Origin: Cyanobacteria bacterium UBA11153
Lineage (GTDB): Bacteria; Cyanobacteriota; Cyanobacteriia; Cyanobacteriales; Coleofasciculaceae
Direction of reading: 5' to 3'
NCBI GenBank assembly: GCA_003511885.1
Contig: DOIX01000333.1
Location: 8,376 to 40,270 of the forward strand
DNA: 31,895 nucleotides
How positions within the stretch are numbered: the first letter of the stretch is position 1; the number at the start of each line of letters is the position of its first letter. Below, piece after piece: positions 1-7,577 of this stretch. A model generated the notes under the pieces. The model had not been told where the DNA came from. It saw only the letters and a program-made list of their open reading frames with translations, and ran no database searches. A program made the position numbers and the translations under genes.

Positions 1-38
1 CCTCCCTGAGTAAACAGTTTGATTTCCATCCAGTAATT

Positions 39-70
39 GTCAACTGTCCATTCTCAACTGTCCACTGTTA
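39..70. repeat. Short 14-bp tandem repeat (two 7-base heptads)
   Basis: A unit beginning CAACTGTCCA occurs twice with a 14-base period, from position 41 and from position 55. It belongs to the same class of 7-base-periodic intergenic repeats seen elsewhere in the window. The rest of 1-261 shows no gene: the only reading frame here runs antisense into the carbonic anhydrase gene. Confidence 0.55.
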
Positions 71-261
71 TACCTATCAATTCAACCTTCCTCCTTCATC
101 CTTCAAACCTCAGTTGACTTTGCGATCGCGATCGTGGCACAATTGGGCTGATGCCAATTCTAGCCAAGCCCTGTACGGGTGAGATACCTGTAGAGCAAGC
201 AATAGATTGACATCCATTGGAATGGACTTACACAATTTGAGAATAATTCCCGGATATAGCT

Positions 262-933
262 ATGCCAATCAAAAGAATTATTAGAGGGCTGAATCAATTC
301 CAAGAAAACTATTTTAGTACTCACCAAGAATTGTTTCGTCAACTGTCTGAAGGGCAAAAACCGGAAATTCTATTTATTACTTGCTGTGACTCTAGAATCG
401 ATCCTGGTTTGTTGACGCAAACTCAGCCAGGAGAATTATTTATTATTCGCAATCTTGGCAATATTATTCCACCTTATGGTATGCCTAATGCTGAAGGATC
501 TGGAATTGAATATGCTGCTGTGGCTTTAGATATTAAGCATATTATCGTCTGTGGACATTCCCTCTGTGGTACAATTAAAGGACTTTTTCAACTAAATAAA
601 TTTAATGAAGAAATGCCATTAGTTTATGACTGGTTAAAAATCCATACCGAGTCTACTCGCCGTTTATTACGGGAAAACTATCAGGAATATCAAGGTGAAG
701 AACTTTTAAGAATTGCCGGAGAGGAAAATGTATTAACTCAGATAGAAAATATCGAAACTTACCCAGTAATTAGATCCAGACTCCACAGCGGCAAACTTGT
801 TCTTCATGCTTGGTTTTATGAAATTGAAACGGGAAAAATTTTTGCTTATAATGCTCAAGAAAGTAAATTTGTCCCTTTGACTTCAGATTCATTTCCAGTA
901 CCTAATCCTCTGTCATTGATGAATCCTAGATAG
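262..933 (+). CDS. icfA: Beta-class carbonic anhydrase
   Basis: This enzyme interconverts CO2 and bicarbonate; in cyanobacteria this branch serves the carboxysome. The 223-residue protein has the beta-class zinc motif CxDSR at residues 41-45 and HxxC at 99-102. The zinc ligands are therefore C41, H99 and C102, with the D43/R45 dyad. The segment IIRNLGNIIPPYG at about 61-73 is also typical. It resembles the cyanobacterial CcaA/IcfA line, whose best known member (Synechocystis) is about 50 residues longer, with a C-terminal tail linked to carboxysome assembly. That tail is absent here, so carboxysomal location is an inference only. There is no strong Shine-Dalgarno site before the ATG. It is a single gene, with no other carbon-concentrating genes next to it. 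Confidence 0.93.
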   Translation: MPIKRIIRGLNQFQENYFSTHQELFRQLSEGQKPEILFITCCDSRIDPGLLTQTQPGELFIIRNLGNIIPPYGMPNAEGSGIEYAAVALDIKHIIVCGHSLCGTIKGLFQLNKFNEEMPLVYDWLKIHTESTRRLLRENYQEYQGEELLRIAGEENVLTQIENIETYPVIRSRLHSGKLVLHAWFYEIETGKIFAYNAQESKFVPLTSDSFPVPNPLSLMNPR

Positions 934-1101
934 GGTTTATTGTCAAATAGCATATTATTAATAAATCCGATAACAGGATGAAAGAGTAGTATCAGGGAAA
1001 GGAAGCTGGTATTTTTTATCCACGCAATGGCTTCGCTCGCCTTCGGCATCGCTAATGACCCAAATATGGTTTAATTAGTATGTTTTGACAAGCGAAAATT
1101 A

Positions 1102-2778
1102 ATGAAAAACTTTTTCTTACCTCTCTTGATGGTAGTGGCACAACAAATTAAAGCCAATTTCGTGCGCCAAACTCGCCACACGGCTGCGGTGCAAGAAAAA
1201 TTCTTACTGAAACTATTACGAGAGTATCAAAATACGGAGCTAGGGCGGAAGTATCAATTGGGGGAAATTAAAACTATTGAGGAATTCCAAGCCAGAATCC
1301 CGATTCTCCCTTACAGTAGCTACGAACCTTATATTGAGCGTAGTGCAGCGGGGGAGACAAATTTATTAACTCCCGATCCTATAGTTTATATTACCCTAAC
1401 CAGCGGCTCCACAGGAAAAAAGAAGCTGATACCTGCCACTCGGCGATCGCAAAATATTCTCCGCAATGCTAATCTCGTTAGTATGGGCTTTTTAAATGAG
1501 GCTTTGCGTCGGCGGGGACAGAAGTTTGGCAAAGTTTTATTAACTAACTCTGCCCAAATTTGGGGCAAGACTAGTGGCGGTATCGATTACGGACCTGCTA
1601 GTGTAGGGGTAATGCGGATGGATAAGCATCTCTACGAACAAATGTTCTCCAACCCCTTTGAAACTCTGTTAGTAGGAGATAGTCTAGCGCGACACTATAT
1701 TTGCCTGATGTTTGCTTTGCGCGATCGCAATTTACGGGGTATGATTGCTAATTTCCCCATGTTAATCCTCCGTACTTGTCATTATTTAGAAAAATACGCC
1801 CAAGAGTTAATTAAAGATATTGAAAAAGGCACTATCGCCACTTGGTTAGAATTAGATGATGGGCTGCGCCAACAACTAGAATCTCAGTTATCCCCTAACC
1901 ATAGTCGCGCTCAAGAATTACGAGAAATTCTCAATCGTGAAGGGCGATTAACTCCCAAGTTAGCTTGGCAAGAATTAGCTTTTGTCGGTACGGCTAGAGG
2001 GGGGACATCAGATTTTTATTTTGAACGTTTTCCCAGTTATTTCGGCGACACACCTGTTTTTGGGGCAGTATTTTCATCAGCAGAATCTACCTTTAGTATT
2101 TACCCAGATATGGATACTGATAGTAGCGTACTCGCTATTGAAACAGGCTTTTTTGAATTTATCCCCCAAAATCAATGGCACGCCGAAAATCCGAAAACAT
2201 TACTGGCGACTGAAGTTAAACCAGGAGAAAGATATCGAATATTAGTCAGTAATTATGGCGGATTCTGGCGATACGATATTGGAGATGTGATAGAAGTAGT
2301 AGGATTTTACGAAAAAGCCCCTTTAATCGTCTTTCGTCACCGACTTGGCGGCTTAATTTCTTCCACGACTGAGAAAACTACTGAATCTCACGCCACTCAA
2401 GTAATGCAAAGCTTACAACAGGAATTTAACATCCTCCTTGAAGATTTTTGTTTAACTTTATCAGAAAATGACTTTCCTGCCCGCTATTTGGTGAATATTG
2501 AACTAATTCCAGGGCAAGCTTTGGAGAATCCCCAAGCTTTTATCGCTAGTTTTGATGATAAGTTAAAGGAAGCTAATACCCACTATCAAATTAGTCGCAA
2601 AGATACCATTCCCGCACCACACTTGCGGATTCTTGCGCCAGGTAGTTTTGCCATTCTTCGTCAGCGTCAGTTAGAAAGAGGAGTTCCCGATTCTCAGTTG
2701 AAGTTTCCTCATATTACTGAGGATAGGGAATTTTTAGCTGGGTTAAAGGTAGAAAGGGAGATTGAGTTGCGATCTTGA
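1102..2778 (+). CDS. GH3 auxin-responsive-promoter family protein (acyl-adenylate amido synthetase fold)
   Basis: The 558-residue protein matches the GH3 family of the adenylate-forming (ANL) superfamily. Plant members join amino acids to jasmonate or auxin through an acyl-AMP intermediate; bacterial members are mostly uncharacterised. Visible motifs are the phosphate-binding loop TLTSGSTGKKK at about residues 98-108, a second nucleotide motif VFSSAEST near residue 325, and the YDIGDV motif near residue 392, which contains the Asp that binds the ribose of ATP. The length fits the family (about 550-600). There is no signal peptide, so it should be cytosolic. The substrate cannot be told from sequence. 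No biosynthetic genes flank it, and no clear ribosome binding site precedes the ATG. Confidence 0.9.
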   Translation: MKNFFLPLLMVVAQQIKANFVRQTRHTAAVQEKFLLKLLREYQNTELGRKYQLGEIKTIEEFQARIPILPYSSYEPYIERSAAGETNLLTPDPIVYITLTSGSTGKKKLIPATRRSQNILRNANLVSMGFLNEALRRRGQKFGKVLLTNSAQIWGKTSGGIDYGPASVGVMRMDKHLYEQMFSNPFETLLVGDSLARHYICLMFALRDRNLRGMIANFPMLILRTCHYLEKYAQELIKDIEKGTIATWLELDDGLRQQLESQLSPNHSRAQELREILNREGRLTPKLAWQELAFVGTARGGTSDFYFERFPSYFGDTPVFGAVFSSAESTFSIYPDMDTDSSVLAIETGFFEFIPQNQWHAENPKTLLATEVKPGERYRILVSNYGGFWRYDIGDVIEVVGFYEKAPLIVFRHRLGGLISSTTEKTTESHATQVMQSLQQEFNILLEDFCLTLSENDFPARYLVNIELIPGQALENPQAFIASFDDKLKEANTHYQISRKDTIPAPHLRILAPGSFAILRQRQLERGVPDSQLKFPHITEDREFLAGLKVEREIELRS

Positions 2779-2812
2779 GTTTATGGGTTTGGGGATACAA
2801 TCTTTTTTTTAA

Positions 2813-2852
2813 CACAGAGGTACGCAGAGGGTAGCACAGAGGTACGCAGAGG
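2813..2852. repeat. Direct repeat of 18 bp
   Basis: The 18-base unit CACAGAGGTACGCAGAGG occurs exactly twice (2813-2830 and 2835-2852), 22 bases apart, just after the GH3 gene. Each unit is itself built of a near-repeated ACAGAGG/CGCAGAGG. A related CGCAAAGG repeat lies at 21455-21484. It is probably a dispersed intergenic repeat. Confidence 0.7.
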
Positions 2853-2880
2853 TTTTTGAGTAAGAAGGGAATTTTTGGGC

Positions 2881-2897
2881 TATAATTTGAGTATAAT
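2881..2897 (+). promoter_or_regulatory. Possible -10 elements upstream of the small antitoxin-like gene
   Basis: Two perfect TATAAT hexamers occur at 2881-2886 and 2892-2897, about 45-60 bases before the preferred start at 2943. No convincing TTGACA-type -35 box stands at the right distance, so this is a weak call. Confidence 0.3.
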
Positions 2898-2942
2898 ATG
2901 GTAAAATTGAAGGCGCGATCGCAATTCAATAGCGAGGTGTTT

Positions 2943-3203
2943 ATGGGTAGAGAAGAACAGCTAATTGAAGATTGGCGACAACTTACACCAGAAAAACAAC
3001 AAAAGGTTGTGGAGTTTGTTAAACTACTTAAATCTGAGTCAGAAACAACATCTCCTGAATCTGATTTTGTCCCACAAACACCTTTGGGCAAAAAGTTATG
3101 GAAAATTCGGCAACGGGCGATTGCTGCTGGATTACAACTCCTCAACGAAGATGACATAGCACAAGAAATTGCGGCGCGTCGAGGTGGATATCGGGATGCT
3201 TAA
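2943..3203 (+). CDS. Small hypothetical protein, antitoxin-like
   Basis: This is an 86-residue soluble protein of unknown function. The frame also allows an ATG at 2898, but that one overlaps a TATAAT element and has no ribosome site. The ATG at 2943 follows GAGGTG at a short distance and is preferred. The N-terminal part (EDWRQLTPEKQQKVVEFVKLLKSE) resembles the short helical segment of DUF2281/VapB-like antitoxins. The C-terminal part (TPLGKKLWKIRQRAI..., then NEDDIAQEIAARRGGY) resembles small cyanobacterial proteins usually annotated as hypothetical. No toxin gene follows: the next gene is convergent and its stop codon overlaps this one. The antitoxin role is therefore only a guess. Confidence 0.6.
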   Translation: MGREEQLIEDWRQLTPEKQQKVVEFVKLLKSESETTSPESDFVPQTPLGKKLWKIRQRAIAAGLQLLNEDDIAQEIAARRGGYRDA

Positions 3204-3641
3204 TTGGTTGCCTGTCGTAACTTTTCCTGCTGTTTCAACCATGATTGATATTTTTCTGTTTCTTTTAAAACTGGATTGATGTCAAGCCAACTCCCATGCC
3301 TATCGTAGTATTCGTAGACAAACATCCCTCGGAAAAGTGTCATATATTCCCAATCTCCTCTTACTGTCTAATAAATCTAACAGATTTTGTTTTTGTTGCT
3401 GTAATACTTGAATAACGGAGCTATCTTCTCTAAACTTGAGTGAGTTTTCGGAAATTTTGATCTCGGTTTCTCGCAGTTTATCCAGTAAATTAGAGTAACG
3501 ATAATAGCGATATAAATCAATTGAAATAACTGGCTTGTTTAAATCTATTTGTTGAGTAATTTCCGCTCGTGCAGATAAAGTAAAAATACTCAGGTTTAAT
3601 ACAGTCAGATACAGATAAATCAATTTTAAGGTTTTAAACAT
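3200..3641 (-). pseudogene. Secreted hypothetical protein split by a +1 frameshift
   Basis: The first frame (3641 down to 3300) codes 113 residues. It starts with a clear Sec signal peptide ending near SARA-EI (residues 23-28) and ends in an odd tail at a TAG. A second frame, open from 3367 down to the TAA at 3200-3202, reads GDWEYMTLFRGMFVYEYYDR and then HGSWLDINPV...KQQEKLRQATN, which is much more protein-like. Joining the frames between about 3350 and 3367 gives a protein of about 146 residues. The total span is 442 bases, one more than a multiple of three. The family is not recognised. The frameshift may be a true mutation or a sequencing error. The 3' end overlaps the stop of the convergent gene at 3201-3203. 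Confidence 0.65.
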
Positions 3642-3714
3642 AGATATTGGCGAAGTTACAATTCACAATTTCCTCTTAACCATTAACTTTCGCTAAATAT
3701 TTTTTATTATTTCC

Positions 3715-3820
3715 GGTAGTATCGTACTTGAATAAACAGGTTGGTAGTAAGCACTTTAGTGCCTACTTTTTCTGATTTTTAGGACACTGAAGTGCCGACT
3801 ATAAACAAGTGCGATATAAC
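3715..3820. repeat. Dispersed palindromic repeat, copy 1 (106 bp)
   Basis: This intergenic element is shared with 23241-23346. Both copies contain ATAAACAGG, then GTAAGCACT..AGTGCCTA, a second GTGC-type palindrome, AAACA and a terminal GATATAAC, and both are the same length. The core GCACTTTAGTGC is self-complementary. Both copies lie just past the 3' end of a minus-strand gene. Confidence 0.75.
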
Positions 3821-3834
3821 CAGACTTTATCTTA

Positions 3835-5538
3835 CTACTTAACTTTCAAACTCCGGAGACGATTGAGGGCAGCCGCTAACTCAAAACGACGGAATTTGAC
3901 AAAATCACCTTCTGGTAAATTGGAGAGAATATCTAAACCTTTGGATTCAATATCTCTCATGACTTGATCTAGAATTTCTGGTAAGGGGGTACGCCCATCA
4001 ATATATTGCCGTTTAGCATAAACAATCGCTTCAGCAATTGCCCGTAACTGCCCTCTTTCCGCAATTTGTTCTACTGCTGCGAGATCGATTTCTTCTGTAC
4101 CAAATACTACCTCATCTACATCCCGTACTTTTAATTTTACCTCCCTGTTTCCTCGACTGGGATCGATACTTTCTGGGAGGAGAATCCGGGGATGAATTGT
4201 ACCGAATTTGTCCCCACCTTCCTTGAGTCTTTCTGTACGATATTTTTCGGCAATTTCTTTAGCTTCTTTGGTAACATCTTGAGGTTGAAAATTATCCATA
4301 GCAATAGCCGTATCGGCGAGATCAAAGTAATCGCCACTCCCTCCCATCACTAAAATAGTAGAAACACCACAATCAGTGTAAAGTTGTCGCACTTTATCGA
4401 TAAATGGCGTAATGGGTTCCTTATCTTTCGCGATTAACTGCTGCATTCTGCGATCGCGGATCATAAAATTAGTAGCGGCAGTGTCTTCATCCACTAGTAA
4501 TAATTCGGTCCCTGCTTCCAATGCTTCGATAATATTGGCTGCCTGAGATGTACTGCCACTAGCATTTGTGGTGGAAAATTGACGAGTAGAGCGACCTTGA
4601 GGTAATTGATTAATAAAGGGAGAGATATCTACACTAGCAATACTCCGTCCATCTTCGGCACGAATTTTCACTGCGGCTGGATTAGTTACCACCAATTCTC
4701 TTCCATCACCAGGGATATGATTGTAAACTCCTAACTCAATTGCTCGCAGTAAAGTAGACTTGCCATGATAGCCTCCACCAACGATTAACGTTACACCTTT
4801 GGGAATCCCCATCCCCACAAGTAGCCCGCGATTGGGACAATTAAATTTGACTTGTAAAGAAGGTGGAGATTGAAATGGTACAGCTTCATCAGCCAAAGGG
4901 CGATCGTCAACACCACTAGTACGGGGTAAAATAGCACCATCAGGAATAAAAGCCACTAATCCTTGTTTGGTTAATTCCTGACGCAGCCAGTCAGCATCTT
5001 CAGCAGTTTCAACGTGATGTTGAATTGCCTTAGCATTGAGAGCGCGATATTTCAGAGTTTGATTAACAATCAAAGGCACATCTTCACAGAGCATTTCCAC
5101 CGCTTGCCGCCCAGAAATACTGCGCCCTCTAGCAGGTAATCCGACAAGAAAACGTACTTCGACAAATTTTTCATTAATAAAAGTACAGCTTCGCTCTAAA
5201 ATCGATTGTCCCACAAAAGTAATCGCAATTAATCCACTATTACCTGTCCCTCGATGAGAACTAAAATTTTTGACAACGCGCTCGAATTCTCGAGTTATGT
5301 AATCCCTTAAAGCAATTGCACGGGATAGACTTTGGTAAAGCTGACTGGGAAAACCAGCAACGGATTGAGGTACGATGACTCTAACTTGACTGGGAGTAGC
5401 AAAGGGATCTCCTTGAGAGCGATCGATAATTAAGGTAAAATCTGAGAATTGATAGCTTCCTTTTATATCCCGGTAAGCTTTATAACCGCGATCGTCTAGT
5501 TGTAAGAGCAGTTGGCGAAGATTTTCTTGATTACTCAT
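3835..5538 (-). CDS. Predicted ATPase of the ABC class (COG3044-type)
   Basis: This 567-residue cytosolic protein belongs to a widely conserved, poorly characterised family of ABC-type ATPases that stand alone without membrane domains. The Walker A loop is GGGYHGKST at 254-262. A signature-like ASGSTSQA segment lies at about 326-333. The Walker B strand LLLVDEDTAA is at 347-356, with the acidic pair D350/E351. ILVMGGSGDYFD at about 395-406 is the conserved follow-on segment. The first 240 residues form the family's N-terminal domain. The function is unknown; links to RNA or DNA handling would be speculation. The start at 5538 is preceded not by a Shine-Dalgarno site but by six 7-base repeats (5544-5585). 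Confidence 0.88.
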   Translation of the reverse strand: MSNQENLRQLLLQLDDRGYKAYRDIKGSYQFSDFTLIIDRSQGDPFATPSQVRVIVPQSVAGFPSQLYQSLSRAIALRDYITREFERVVKNFSSHRGTGNSGLIAITFVGQSILERSCTFINEKFVEVRFLVGLPARGRSISGRQAVEMLCEDVPLIVNQTLKYRALNAKAIQHHVETAEDADWLRQELTKQGLVAFIPDGAILPRTSGVDDRPLADEAVPFQSPPSLQVKFNCPNRGLLVGMGIPKGVTLIVGGGYHGKSTLLRAIELGVYNHIPGDGRELVVTNPAAVKIRAEDGRSIASVDISPFINQLPQGRSTRQFSTTNASGSTSQAANIIEALEAGTELLLVDEDTAATNFMIRDRRMQQLIAKDKEPITPFIDKVRQLYTDCGVSTILVMGGSGDYFDLADTAIAMDNFQPQDVTKEAKEIAEKYRTERLKEGGDKFGTIHPRILLPESIDPSRGNREVKLKVRDVDEVVFGTEEIDLAAVEQIAERGQLRAIAEAIVYAKRQYIDGRTPLPEILDQVMRDIESKGLDILSNLPEGDFVKFRRFELAAALNRLRSLKVK

Positions 5539-5543
5539 TAGTT

Positions 5544-5585
5544 ATTGCTGATTGGTTGTTCCTTGTCGATTGTTATTTGTTGCTT
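5544..5585 (-). repeat. Heptad (7-base) tandem repeat array ending at a start codon
   Basis: Read on the minus strand, six 7-base units (AAGCAAC, AAATAAC, AATCGAC, AAGGAAC, AACCAAT, CAGCAAT) run up to AACTA and then the ATG at 5538. The units vary but keep a strict 7-base step. This is the kind of STRR array known from filamentous cyanobacteria. Confidence 0.7.
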
Positions 5586-5757
5586 ATATTATGTCCGGCG
5601 AATTAATTAGTAAAAAAAACAAATCATTACTAATTCTAAATATTTAGGCAATTATTATATATTGGTTGGTTATTTATCTGGAAAATTAGTCATTTTTTTG
5701 AATGGGTAAATCTTGACTTTGGTTGTTATTTTTGTGTTATCATTCAAACTGGTAATA

Positions 5758-5785
5758 TAAACCACAAACAACAAATAACAAACAA
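5758..5785. repeat. Heptad array of AACCACA/AACAACA type
   Basis: Four 7-base units (AACCACA, AACAACA, AATAACA, AACAATA) lie between 5758 and 5785, just past the 3' end of the DUF924 gene. The same opening string recurs at about 10153 and inside mltA at 17232. Confidence 0.65.
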
Positions 5786-5790
5786 TAAAA

Positions 5791-6366
5791 TTAAAAAGAT
5801 GAACCAGGTTGTTGGAGAAACTCAGCTTCTTCAGGAGTTGTCTCTCTACCTAAAATTCTGTTCCGATGGGGAAAGCGTCCAAATCGTTCGATAACTTCTA
5901 GGTGGCGGTAGGCATATTTAATACTAAGCTTGCTTTGAGGATCGTCTTGGAGAGTAGAAAACAAATTAACAGATTGATACTGATCCTCCAAGTTTTCGCT
6001 ATGTTCAAAAGGGAGGTAAATAAACCAGCGTTGTAATGGTAACAAGTCTCGGTCAAAGCCGCAAGCAACAGCATGTTTTCCCACATCAAGGGCGTGAGAA
6101 TCGGTGGCAAAGGCTTCCGGGCGATCGCGAAACATATTCCGGGGGAACTGATCGAGTACAATAATCAAAGCTAAACAACTCAGGGCAGAGTCTTTCCAGC
6201 GCTCCAGTTTACCTGATGCGGCTTCCTGATAATCTGTCATAAAGCGAGATCGCACTTCTTCATCAAATTCAGGATTCTTGGTAAACCAGACTTGCCGTGG
6301 TTTGCCATACTCTGGCTCATCGACTTTGCCAAACCAAAACTCGATAATCTCTTGCTGCTGTGACAT
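5791..6366 (-). CDS. DUF924 family protein
   Basis: This 191-residue soluble helical protein belongs to the DUF924 (COG3803) family, whose fold is TPR-like and whose function is unknown. Hallmarks are IEFWFG at residues 8-13, LDQFPRNMFR near 71-80, LPFEHSE near 118-124, and RFGRFPHRN near 161-169. The length matches the family. A GGAGAA stretch lies about 11 bases before the ATG. It sits alone, divergent from tRNA-Cys, and its context says nothing about function. Confidence 0.9.
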   Translation of the reverse strand: MSQQQEIIEFWFGKVDEPEYGKPRQVWFTKNPEFDEEVRSRFMTDYQEAASGKLERWKDSALSCLALIIVLDQFPRNMFRDRPEAFATDSHALDVGKHAVACGFDRDLLPLQRWFIYLPFEHSENLEDQYQSVNLFSTLQDDPQSKLSIKYAYRHLEVIERFGRFPHRNRILGRETTPEEAEFLQQPGSSF

Positions 6367-6432
6367 TAAGCTTGATTTTCTCCATAATTGCGATAGCTCT
6401 TTTAGATTTTAAGCTCTTCTCAAGCTTCCTGG

Positions 6433-6462
6433 TTGCAATTTATCCAGTCCATGGTATATAAT
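6433..6462 (+). promoter_or_regulatory. Sigma-70-type promoter of tRNA-Cys
   Basis: TTGCAA at 6433-6438 and TATAAT at 6457-6462 are 18 bases apart, and the -10 box ends 16 bases before the tRNA. Spacing and match are good for a housekeeping promoter. Confidence 0.6.
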
Positions 6463-6478
6463 GATATACTGAACTTAC

Positions 6479-6549
6479 GGCGGCATAGCCAAGTGGTAAG
6501 GCAGGGGCCTGCAAAGCCTTTACCCCCAGTTCGAATCTGGGTGCCGCCT
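6479..6549 (+). tRNA. tRNA-Cys (anticodon GCA)
   Basis: The 71-base cloverleaf has a perfect 7-bp acceptor stem (GGCGGCA at 6479-6485 with TGCCGCC at 6542-6548). It also has a D arm, the anticodon loop CTGCAAA with GCA at 6511-6513, a T arm CCCAG-TTCGAAT-CTGGG, and the discriminator T at 6549 expected for cysteine. CCA is not encoded. Confidence 0.97.
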
Positions 6550-6581
6550 TCTGTATTTCCCAAACCAACCCCTACTGCAAG

Positions 6582-6661
6582 CAGGGCTGTTTCATTTTCC
6601 CTTGAAAAATCCTCTTTCTCCCCTGCTCCCAAATTTCTCAACGGAGAATGAAACAGCCCTG
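6582..6661. repeat. 80-bp element with perfect 15-bp terminal inverted repeats (MITE-like)
   Basis: CAGGGCTGTTTCATT (6582-6596) is exactly reverse-complementary to 6647-6661, with 50 bases between. It lies 33 bases past tRNA-Cys. The arms are too far apart for a simple terminator, and no T-run follows. The layout resembles a small non-autonomous transposable element. No target-site duplication is obvious. Confidence 0.6.
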
Positions 6662-6709
6662 GGGGGTTAGCGGGGTAGAAATGTCAGCTTATTCAAGCTA
6701 TAACTAAAA

Positions 6710-7435
6710 TCATTTGGCAGCAATAAACCCGACTAAGGCTTTTCTAAATCTGAATTCTCCATAACTACGAATAATTCTAACTCGAAAACCAACTTGGCGC
6801 AGTTGTTTGGCAATTTCCGAACCTTTATATAATTTAACAGTGTGAATTTCTTCACTCCGACGATAAAGATTCCCTACCTGACGGAATATTGTCATTTTGC
6901 GAGTTAATGTCTTGTCTTGAAAATTTTCTGATTTTTCCAGTAAGATTGCCCAATCTGGCCCTTGAGCATAAGTTTTTTGTGGATTAGTACCGCTTAAAGA
7001 TCCTGGCTCAAGAATATCGAATATAAATAGTCCACCTGGTTTTAATGACTTGTATATTCGGGCAAATAGTTTTTGGATATCTGCTAACCCATGTTCGTCA
7101 AATTGGTAATTTAGACATTCACCGATTGAGGTTACGGCATCACATGTTGGGACATTAAATTTCAGTAAAGATTCTTGTTGAAATTTAGCTTGTGGCGCTT
7201 TTTCTTTTGCTAAACAGAGCATCGCCTCTGATATATCTACCCCCAAAACATCATAACCAGCTTGGGTGAGGGCTTTTGCCCAGATGCCACTGCCACAGCC
7301 TAAATCGACAACCAGACCATTTTCTATACCCTTTTGGCGTAATATTTGCAGTAAACCGGGTGTCGATTGAGCAGCAAAACTACCAAAACCAACATCGTGA
7401 ATATAAGCCAGATCCTCTTGATATCCGTAATCCAT
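6710..7435 (-). CDS. Class I SAM-dependent methyltransferase
   Basis: The 241-residue protein has a Rossmann-type methyltransferase fold. Motif I is VVDLGCGSG at 42-50, followed by the acidic end of strand 2 (VLGVDIS, D67). DAVTSIGECLNY follows near residue 105 as motif IV, and LKPGGLFIFDI near 142 as the post-motif segment. The substrate cannot be told; the family includes enzymes for small molecules. No signal peptide is present. An alternative upstream reading frame at 7324-7518 is a shadow. It lies downstream of tyrA on the same strand, 142 bases away, but the gap is filled with heptad repeats, so co-transcription is uncertain. Confidence 0.85.
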   Translation of the reverse strand: MDYGYQEDLAYIHDVGFGSFAAQSTPGLLQILRQKGIENGLVVDLGCGSGIWAKALTQAGYDVLGVDISEAMLCLAKEKAPQAKFQQESLLKFNVPTCDAVTSIGECLNYQFDEHGLADIQKLFARIYKSLKPGGLFIFDILEPGSLSGTNPQKTYAQGPDWAILLEKSENFQDKTLTRKMTIFRQVGNLYRRSEEIHTVKLYKGSEIAKQLRQVGFRVRIIRSYGEFRFRKALVGFIAAK

Positions 7436-7530
7436 AAATATCGGTATAAAAAATAGGGAATCGAGAAGGGATTTTTGAGGAATGAGGAATGAGTTTTAAT
7501 TAAAAACGAATCAATCAAAACTCATAAATT

Positions 7531-7571
7531 ACCCTAGCCTCTAGCCCCTAACCCCTAGCCAATAGCCCCTG
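7531..7571. repeat. Heptad repeat array (CCCTAGC/CCCTAAC type)
   Basis: About five 7-base units of the CTCTAGC, CCCTAAC, CCCTAGC type lie between tyrA and the methyltransferase gene. Confidence 0.65.
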
Positions 7572-7577
7572 GAAAGA

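Noticed and set aside
2714..3157. 147-codon minus-strand frame
   Set aside because: It is antisense to the end of the GH3 gene and to the small antitoxin-like gene, and includes the CACAGAGG repeat.
6433..6651. 72-codon plus-strand frame over tRNA-Cys
   Set aside because: It reads straight through the tRNA gene and the inverted-repeat element.
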